NCBI RefSeq assembly: GCF_024763615.1
Contig: NC_077222.1
Location: forward strand, 18,476,001-18,540,000
Source of the DNA: Phlebotomus papatasi
Taxonomy: Eukaryota; Arthropoda; Insecta; Diptera; Psychodidae
Reading direction: 5' to 3'
Length of the DNA: 64,000 nucleotides
Shown here: positions 56,801 to 64,000 of the stretch, one piece after another
How positions within the stretch are numbered: position 1 is the first letter of the stretch
How the letters are laid out: each line of letters starts with the position of its first letter
The notes under the pieces: model-generated
What the model saw: the letters and a program-made list of their open reading frames with translations, nothing else
Database searches by the model: none
What the model was told of the DNA's origin: nothing
Made by a program: the position numbers and the translations under genes

Positions 56801-58206
56801 TCATAATTTGTATCTCATATTTTAATTTTTACTCATTCACAAACGATTTAAACGGATTTTTAAGTTTAACGAATATAACCCAAAATGGTTAGAACTAACT
56901 TAGCTTGTCAGGAATTCCAAGACCTTTCCAAAATATCTAAACTTACCCCAATTGGTTAATAAATACACTTCCTAGAGTTTTTTGAAATTTTTATTTTGGA
57001 TAAAACCGTTTCGGAATGATTAAATGCCGTTTTCGCATTTGAAAAATAGTCGCAATACACGTTTTGAGATATTCCAAAAATGTTTCTTGGGAGGGGAAAA
57101 GTAAGTATGAGAGAAAAATGAAAATTTTGTAAATAATCCTTAACTTTAGTTATGTGAGAAACCTCGACGTTTCCCAAATTGATATCTGTAACAGCCTGGT
57201 CTTAACCTTTGGTAATAGTCGTAATAGTCAAACAGACGGATGGATGGGCAAAAAGCGTGACATCATATTTTTTGAAATTATAAATTTTCAAAATTCTACT
57301 TGAATATGACCCCTTAAAGGATTAGGATTAAAAAATCGAAAGTTCTCTAATTGTGGAATTCGAGCAATAATGGGTAATGACATTGACTTGAACTTTCAAC
57401 TTGGAACTTCCATGACAACGACTAACAAAATTGTAATTATCCTCACAACGCCAACAATTTGATATGCCATCGCGAAAAGAATCTCATTCTCCCTATAAAA
57501 AGTTTTTGGTTGACATCCCACCCCTTTCACGCCCAGAAAAAACCACTCTACATAGGATTAATCAATGAGGCGGTAAATTGAGAGGAAGCAGTCATTTTTC
57601 CCCAGTGAAAAAAATCTCTCTACTTGTAATTGAGAAATTATGCAGAAAATTGAAAGGTTATTTTTAATGAGGCCCACCCTCGGTTTTATTCCGTTTTAAG
57701 CTCCCTGCTTTCCCAATAAAATTGCTAACACTTTTGCCCAAAAAAAGAAGTTATAATGCATCAGCACTAATTTCGAAAGTAATTTTATGAATTTTAGCTC
57801 ATGACAAAGTTTGTGAATTTTCTCATCAATTTAGTGGTTATATTGAAAATTTTCAATAAGCTCAATTTCAAAAGAATTTCACAAATTAATATACACACGC
57901 TTGGTTAGGAATCTCTCAATATTGCAATTAATAACACAATTTTACCCTCAAGCATGTAATTTTTAAATTATGCGGGTTGCATTATATATTTATTGAATTT
58001 CTACTCTTTTGGTTTTTATATAATCAAAGCTCGTTTACCAGTCACTTTGTTAAGCTTTTTTTTTATGATTTTGCTGCAACCTAAGTAATTGTGTTTCATT
58101 ATTCTGCATTCAAATTCAGAGGCTACATGGGTCATGAATACTAAAAAAAGAATGTTTTCACTAATTTTTCCAGAATAGTGAAAAATTTAATTAATTCAAG
58201 CTGTAA
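56801..58206. other. non-coding, presumed kinase upstream intron
   Basis: No bounded repeat. GTAATAGTC words near 57215 lie next to GACGGATGGATGG. Confidence 0.4.
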
Positions 58207-58351
58207 CCCTTTAAGGATGAGTGGGACACAGGCGTCCTAAAATTGAAAAAAACATTTTTTTGGTTATGAAAAGCTATTTTGCCCTCTAAATACTCTAAGG
58301 TCAGAAAAAAGACATTTTTGGGACACCGGTGTCGCACTCGTCATAAAAGGG
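58207..58351. mobile_element. piggyBac-like MITE, CCCTTTxAGGATGAG termini
   Basis: 145 bp. Starts CCCTTTAAGGATGAGTGGGA, ends CACTCGTCATAAAAGGG, followed by TTAA and preceded by GTAA (one base off TTAA). CCCTTT termini with TTAA resemble piggyBac ends. Confidence 0.65.
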
Positions 58352-58520
58352 TTAAACATTAAAATTATCCATAAAATTACGTCAGTATAAGTTAATCTGA
58401 ATCTATAGAGCTTCCGGTGTCCTAGCTTAAATGTCCAGAAAAGTTTTTTGATCTGGGCTGAACTTTCCCATACAATGATCATCCGATTATTGTTTTTGGT
58501 AAATTTGTTACGTCAGTCCC

Positions 58521-58738
58521 TTATACGGGCTTCAGACCTAAGACTTAGCCATATGGCTTAACTGCTCTACTTTTTTATCAATCACGATTTTTGGGAAAAA
58601 TTTAACTTAGAAATGGACTATTACAGTTAAGTGACCTATAGGGTTATCAAAAAGCATTAAAATTGCTCGCTATTTAGGATTTTGAGACCTCCGGAAACTG
58701 GGCTAAACCTCTATTCTGGAGGCCGCTTTACCTTCCAA
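58521..58738. repeat. lone copy of the 27911-28514 unit, inverted
   Basis: Starts TTATACGGGCTTCAGACC and continues TTAGCCATATGGCTTAACTG, matching unit 2 of the cluster. Confidence 0.75.
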
Positions 58739-58879
58739 CAAATTGCTAACTAAATTTAAAAAAACTATGGCAAAAAGCGCGAATTTAATTATCTTTAATA
58801 AAATTGTTTCTCGTTAAAGCAAACTATTTATTAAAATATTTTCTTTAACTTGCAATAAGTCCCCTTAATTATATAGAAC

Positions 58880-59148
58880 CAGGGGCCCATCAAGCCTAAT
58901 AAAAAGTGAAGATATTTTTCACTTTTCCTTTTTTGCAGCTATTGCACCTTGACTTAAACAAATTTGCTCGTAGTTCTTTTATTATTTCGGTAAGCATTAT
59001 GAAATATGTATTTTTAGATAGCTTTTAGTGCACGATTTCGAAATATATCAGACTGATAAGTCAATTCTCTGTAGGAAAAAACTTTCCAATAGTCTTCAGT
59101 GCCTCTATGGAAAAACGTATGGAAAAATGAAATGTTGAGAGGCCCCTG
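58880..59148. mobile_element. MITE, CAGGGGCC termini
   Basis: 269 bp, CAGGGGCCCATC and GAGAGGCCCCTG ends. Homologous to the nested element 10122-10354. Confidence 0.75.
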
Positions 59149-59870
59149 CATAGAACGTTAAATTATTTAATGCTTTTGGTAATTAAGATCATATTACACG
59201 ATCTTTAATTAATAGAAAAATGTTTCAAAAGAGTTATTTTAGAGCAGGAAATAAAAATTGACGAGACGACAACAAAAGCACCACAAGTACCGCAATCGTT
59301 TCCCGCCAAAACTTTTTATGATTTGCGTTCTGAAAAGTTTTTACGTTTCCTTTTAAACATAGGAGGTTGAGGTGCTTAAATAGAAATCCAATTCGAATAA
59401 AACTTGAATCTTATTTTCTCCTTGGTTGGTCCTACATAAAGCTCATAATGATTCTTGAAATATTTCAATCTAATTTACGTAAAATTCCACTGAAAATCTT
59501 ATGGATATTTCTTTTAAATGTCATCTTTTGATTATGTTTAAAGTTCAAAAGAATAGCTTATTATCAAAATCTTCTAGAATAATATTGATGTTAAATTGTT
59601 CTGGGCTAAAGAATAATCAAATATCTAATTCTAAGAATCCAGTATATTGAGCTGCTGCTATGCTCTTGTTTGTCAAATAAAGACTAATTGGCTGTGCTCA
59701 ATAATAGCAACTTTTCGAAGAGATAATGCCAAACCAAACTTATTCAAAAATATGCGTGTAAAGGTTAAAGGTGCAAGTTCATATATTCGCAGCTTAAACA
59801 CTGGCTGTTCTTAGATTTCGAATTTTCGATATTCTTGGAACTTCAATTGGGAATAAGATAAACAGTACAT
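59149..59870. other. unique non-coding DNA
   Basis: No supportable feature. Confidence 0.5.
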
Positions 59871-59872
59871 AG

Positions 59873-60098
59873 GGTGAAAGGAACACCTATTGACACTTTA
59901 AGAAGTCGTGTAAGGACTTATTGATACCCTACTATGTATCATTTGGAATTCGAAATTTGAACATCTATTCTTATCAGAAAACATAGATTAAGGAAAAAAC
60001 ATCATATTATTTACATTTTATTAGATACTTTAAATAAATTTCAAGATTTTGACAAGTGTCAATAGGGGTTCCCTGTCGAAGAGGTGTTCATTCGACCC
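59873..60098. mobile_element. TA-flanked MITE, copy of 15623-15851
   Basis: 226 bp. Starts GGGTGAAAGGAACACCTATT, ends GAGGTGTTCATTCGACCC. Terminal changes are compensated at both ends (ACGTCT to ACACCT; AGACGT to AGGTGT), keeping the inverted pairing. Confidence 0.86.
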
Positions 60099-60475
60099 TA
60101 ATTATAAATAAGGGTTTTTTTCTCTTCATGAACCACGAACAATTTTTTGAGGTACTTTTCTGGAGAGGGGAATTGATTCAAGACGGTTATAGTTTGAAAC
60201 CGTTATAATCTTAAGGGTACGTGCGTCACGAAAACTAAAACAACAGCGTATTTTCTTTACATTTTTTAACAAAATAAAACAAATAGTTCATTAAGGCTCT
60301 TAAGCGTATTAAAGTACAACATTTCAACTACACTTTCTGAAATGCTCATTTAGATATTTTAAAAATTTCCACGTTTTTTTGTTTATTTCGAAAACGGCTC
60401 CTACGATTTCTTTCATTTTCGAATGTGTTTTAGAGGTAAACAAAGCGCATATTTTGTCCTTGGACTCCTATGTTC

Positions 60476-60640
60476 GAAAATCATTTCAATATCGGATTTT
60501 CGAAGATCAAATTAAACCACTTTGGAGGGCATATTTTTCAACATATTTAATTTAATTAAATGTAGATTATTTTGAAAGATCTTGAAATTTCCAACCCGAC
60601 CGCATCGGACTTAATCGGTAGATAATCGCATTGTTTCTTC
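60476..60640. repeat. dispersed repeat shared with 21235-21350
   Basis: See the shared ordered words TTAAACCAC, GAGGGC, ATTTTTCAAC and GCATCGG. Limits unclear. Confidence 0.42.
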
Positions 60641-61200
60641 GCGTATTTGTTACTCATTGTAAAATATTCTACAACCCACTTGTCACAATTTCTTATTTTG
60701 GAATGGTTTTTTCTTTTAAATTTATAAATCATTCTAACGTTAGTTAAGTGATGTATCAACAAATCATGCGAAAAATTAATACACGGATAGCTCTTTATCG
60801 TGATTTGACAGAGTTTTATACAAAAAAAAAAGATTTTTGGCGTATTTTACACCACGTTTTGCCTTGTAAAATAAATTGTGATCAACGTAAAAAAAATCCA
60901 CCGTTTAAGTACGAGCCTAACTCTTTAGCTAATAGGAAATATTTAGTTTTTTTGACGTAAGATGAATATAATCTGAAAAATCTTGTCCATCCAAAAGTCT
61001 GGATTTCAAATTACGTCACCAAAAATCAAGTCCTATTGTCTGAATATTTAAGATTTTTAAATGAAAATTTCAGAAATATAATTTAAATGTTGTACTTTTA
61101 TATGCATATGAACTTAAATAAAAATAAAAATTCATTATGTTGAATCAAGAAAATAATATAAAGAGAAGTTGTTTTCTAGTCTTTTTGACCCGCGTAACCC
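60641..61200. other. AT-rich non-coding DNA
   Basis: Nothing recognised. Confidence 0.5.
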
Positions 61201-61453
61201 CACTGAGAAAAAAACGGGGGTGCGATCGACTTTTTTTCCTCATAACATTAACACTTTTTAGGTGTAAAAATATATCAACATTTTTAATGTTAATTTTACA
61301 CTTTTCTAAGGGTAAAAGTAACATGAAAAAGGGTAACTTTAACCCCTAATACACCTAAAAAGTATAATATTTACACCGATTTCGGATCAATACTGCAGGG
61401 TAAAATAAACATTTGCGGAATGTTGTTTTAACTTTTTCGGATTTCTCTCAGTG
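61201..61453. mobile_element. MITE, CACTGAGA termini
   Basis: 253 bp, same orientation as 28738-28990. Starts CACTGAGAAAAAAACGGGGG, ends TTCGGATTTCTCTCAGTG; CCC on both sides could be a 3-bp duplication. Confidence 0.86.
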
Positions 61454-61660
61454 CCCTAATAAAAGTAGTGCTTTCTAGAATTATTTACTCATATCTGAAG
61501 ATAATAAATAAGGTTTCAATATTCAAATAAAGAGAAATGAAGATAAAGTTGAATGAAGTTCCAAAGTTTACAGTCAAATTTTCAAATACGAAAATTAAAG
61601 ATTTTTAAAATTTGATTAAAAGTTTCAATGTTCCAAGATTTATATCAGAATTGAGAGGTA

Positions 61661-61878
61661 AGGTAAAATGGGGTAATTTGGAATCATGTCTATTTTGGAA
61701 TTTTCAGATTTTCTTATTGTTTTAGATTGCCATAGAGAAAAAGAAAACCATGAAAAAGTACAAGGCTTTACATTCGAGAATACTTCTTCGTTGTTTTTTT
61801 TTTATTTTGACATTTTAAACTGTTAGGAAATTTCAAAATTCCAAATTAGACATGATTCCAAATTATTCCATCTTACCC
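61661..61878. mobile_element. MITE, GGTAAAATGGGGTAATTTGG family
   Basis: 218 bp next to TA. Starts AGGTAAAATGGGGTAATTTG and ends AATTATTCCATCTTACCC; inner AATCATGTCTA and TAGACATGATT pair. Short relative of 44696-45545. Confidence 0.82.
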
Positions 61879-61880
61879 TA

Positions 61881-64000
61881 AATATGAAATTTTTTGAAAA
61901 ACATGATTTAACTTAAAATTCTTTATTCATAATTATTTTAAATAGGAATTGATTGTGTTATATTGAAGCCATATCATTATGAATTGACCATTGGTTCATG
62001 CACTAAAGTACCATGTTCGTGTGAATATAACATTATTATTTGTATTGTGTGTGAATGTGATTTTTTTTTTGGGTAGAAAGCTCACCACAAAAAGCTCATT
62101 TTAGGTATAACTGAAATTATATTAGCTCTTTTTAATCACGTTAAATTGTCGTTTATTTCACGTGGTTTTCGAAAACACCAACTCTCAAAATAATTAACCA
62201 TATAAATTGATTTTAGCTGAGATTTTTTGGTTTTCAATTTAATATTTATCATGAGCAGAGAATTTGGTATAAACTTGGATGAAGGTATTTGAGCTGAAAA
62301 TGCTAAATTCCTTGCGCGTTTGAAAATATTTATTCTTCAAAATTAGATTTCAAATGTGATTTTTTGGTATGAATTTTCATTGCTTATGGGAATGTTTTCT
62401 TTCGTCAAAGAGTATAATGCCTTCGGCACGTGATTTTATTTTCAGTTGGGGAGTGGGTGACCCCCATTGGGAGCTTTTCATGTCATCACATGTGAGCTTT
62501 ACGTGAATATTTTGGAATATACAAAAATAGAAAAATAGCTTTGGTGGTATACTTTTGTGGTTTTACCCAAATACTTTTTCCATTCACCTAATTCACTTTC
62601 CATTTCACAAAATTCAGAACTTTCATTTATCAATTCTGTGCCGGGGTTGGAAAAAAAAACTGAGAAAAAGTATATTCTGAAATAAATGTGAATTCTCACA
62701 TTTAATGTCCCCTTTTGGGATTGGGTGAAAAAGAGTAAATGACCCACTTTAGTGGCGCTTTTATGAGTGAAAGCTCTCAAAAATTTATATCAATCACTTT
62801 AAAAAGCTCTGTGGATGATATGGGACCATTAAAGAGGTGGAGTTGAATTTTTCTCACTTAAAGTCTGTCCCATATTGTGCTCAACCACCCTCGTTCCGTG
62901 ATGTGGCAAGAATGGTATTCACATGAGAATAGAGAGGGTGGAAGTGTAAATTTCTTTGAAACCCAAATATTTTATTTAGAAATTCTTGGAAGAGTTGTAA
63001 GAAAATTTGTTTTAGAGATTTGTCTTTAAATCAAAATCAAATCAATTTTATATTATATTACCTTTAGTTTGAATTTATATACCAAAAGTGCCAAAAGTTT
63101 TACGTGAAACATTTCAGTAAAATTCCTAATTTTTCGGAGAATATAGCAAAAATGGGAAATGTGTGCTAACGTTATTCATGACTGAAACATGAGAATCCGA
63201 CGATGGATGGGTTAAATGTGTGAAGACAGCAAAAGATTGGTGCACGCAAAAGACGATGAGAATTTTTAGGGTTTATCTCATCAGCAAACTCTCAACGAAA
63301 TCCCCCCATCATTTCCCAGGGAAGAACATTATGGAATCCAATAAAAGTTGTGTGCTCACCAATAAATGGTGTGACATTTAGAAAAATGAAAGCAATTTCC
63401 TCCTACGTTTATCGTCCATTGACGAAAAGATTCTACATACCCCCAAGAACAGGATTAGCTCATCTTCTTTCCTTATATCGTCCGCTAGAACATAAACCCC
63501 TGGCATGGCAAATTTCACGGTGCTTTAGTAACATGAAACGTGAAAGTCAGTTTTAATTTGTCAAAACTTCCACACTTTACGTATGCTTTCATCCCAAAAG
63601 CTCATGGTACTGAGTTACTCAACAATAAAGCTTCAAGATGAATGTCGCAATAAAATTCTATCCGTGAAAGCACAATAAAATCCACATAGGACAAACCTGC
63701 CAGACATTCCGAATAAACACGGTATGAACTTTTCCAAGGGGCGGCTAAATTATTTCTTAAGTGCTCAACAAGAATTTTAAATTTTAACCCATGCTGTACA
63801 GAGGACTTTGATGGTTCTTTAAAGAGTTCAGTCGTAAAAATACTCGGTAAAAATAGCTCATTTGGGAAAGGGTTAGTACAATTTAAAACCAAATTAAAAA
63901 GGATTTAAGGAGAAGAGTTTGAGGTATTTATTCTATCATAAAATTTTCTTTATTTTGAACTGAAGCTAACAGCACTGACTGGGAGTGTTCAAGAAAAGTT
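61881..64000. other. unique non-coding DNA to window end
   Basis: No bounded repeat. No N-terminal kinase exon was recognised on the minus strand, although the STK32 gene should extend in this direction. Confidence 0.45.

Noticed and set aside
63350..63556. Possible N-terminal kinase exon on the minus strand (TTG|GTGAGC donor near 63357)
   Set aside because: The sequence upstream of the donor has stops and no kinase N-lobe motif in the needed frame.

Overview
The window is repeat-dense, AT-rich animal DNA with spliceosomal introns. Codon and intron style, TA-target miniature inverted-repeat transposons (MITEs) and tRNA-derived SINEs suggest an insect, most likely a dipteran. This placement is inference; no species is identified from the sequence.

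Only one protein-coding gene is secure. The 3' half of an STK32 (YANK) family serine/threonine kinase gene lies on the minus strand. Five exons (54869-54781, 54269-54232, 50370-50245, 47010-46829, 46577-46092) join in consistent phase into 306 codons. They run from just before the catalytic HRD loop to the stop codon. The N-terminal lobe (glycine loop, ATP lysine, helix-C glutamate) is not visible and is probably encoded beyond position 64000. A second, tentative gene on the plus strand is seen only as one short exon near 19.1 kb: a 3' splice site, an in-frame stop, a first ATG, a hydrophobic signal-peptide-like stretch and a consensus phase-1 donor.

Most of the rest is a mosaic of transposable-element relics. 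More than forty inverted-repeat elements can be delimited, usually 150-450 bp and mostly flanked by TA. Many otherwise unrelated families share termini of the form GGG(G/T)(A/G)AA. There are also two piggyBac-like TTAA elements, pogo-like elements (one keeping a transposase N-terminus remnant), fragments of non-LTR retrotransposons, at least four tRNA-derived SINE families, and several nested insertions.

By region: 1-9.4 kb holds dense short MITEs and a LINE 3' end. 9.4-17.2 kb holds a retrotransposon relic, a 1.2-kb TIR element and further MITEs. 17.2-22.8 kb is largely unique DNA with the candidate signal-peptide exon. 22.86-24.67 kb is a modular 1.8-kb element of unknown type. 24.7-30.3 kb is sparse repeats. 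30.3-33.5 kb is a TIR-bounded element carrying opposed 22-bp minisatellite arrays of 37 monomers each. 33.5-46.0 kb is fold-back elements, SINEs and unique DNA. 46.1-54.9 kb is the kinase gene, with introns carrying a pentanucleotide array, a full-length SINE and pogo-like MITEs. 55-64 kb is probably the large upstream intron of the kinase gene, with a duplicated MITE interrupted by a retrotransposon.

No rRNA gene, functional tRNA gene, CRISPR array or viral gene was recognised. Monomer counts and alignments were made by eye.
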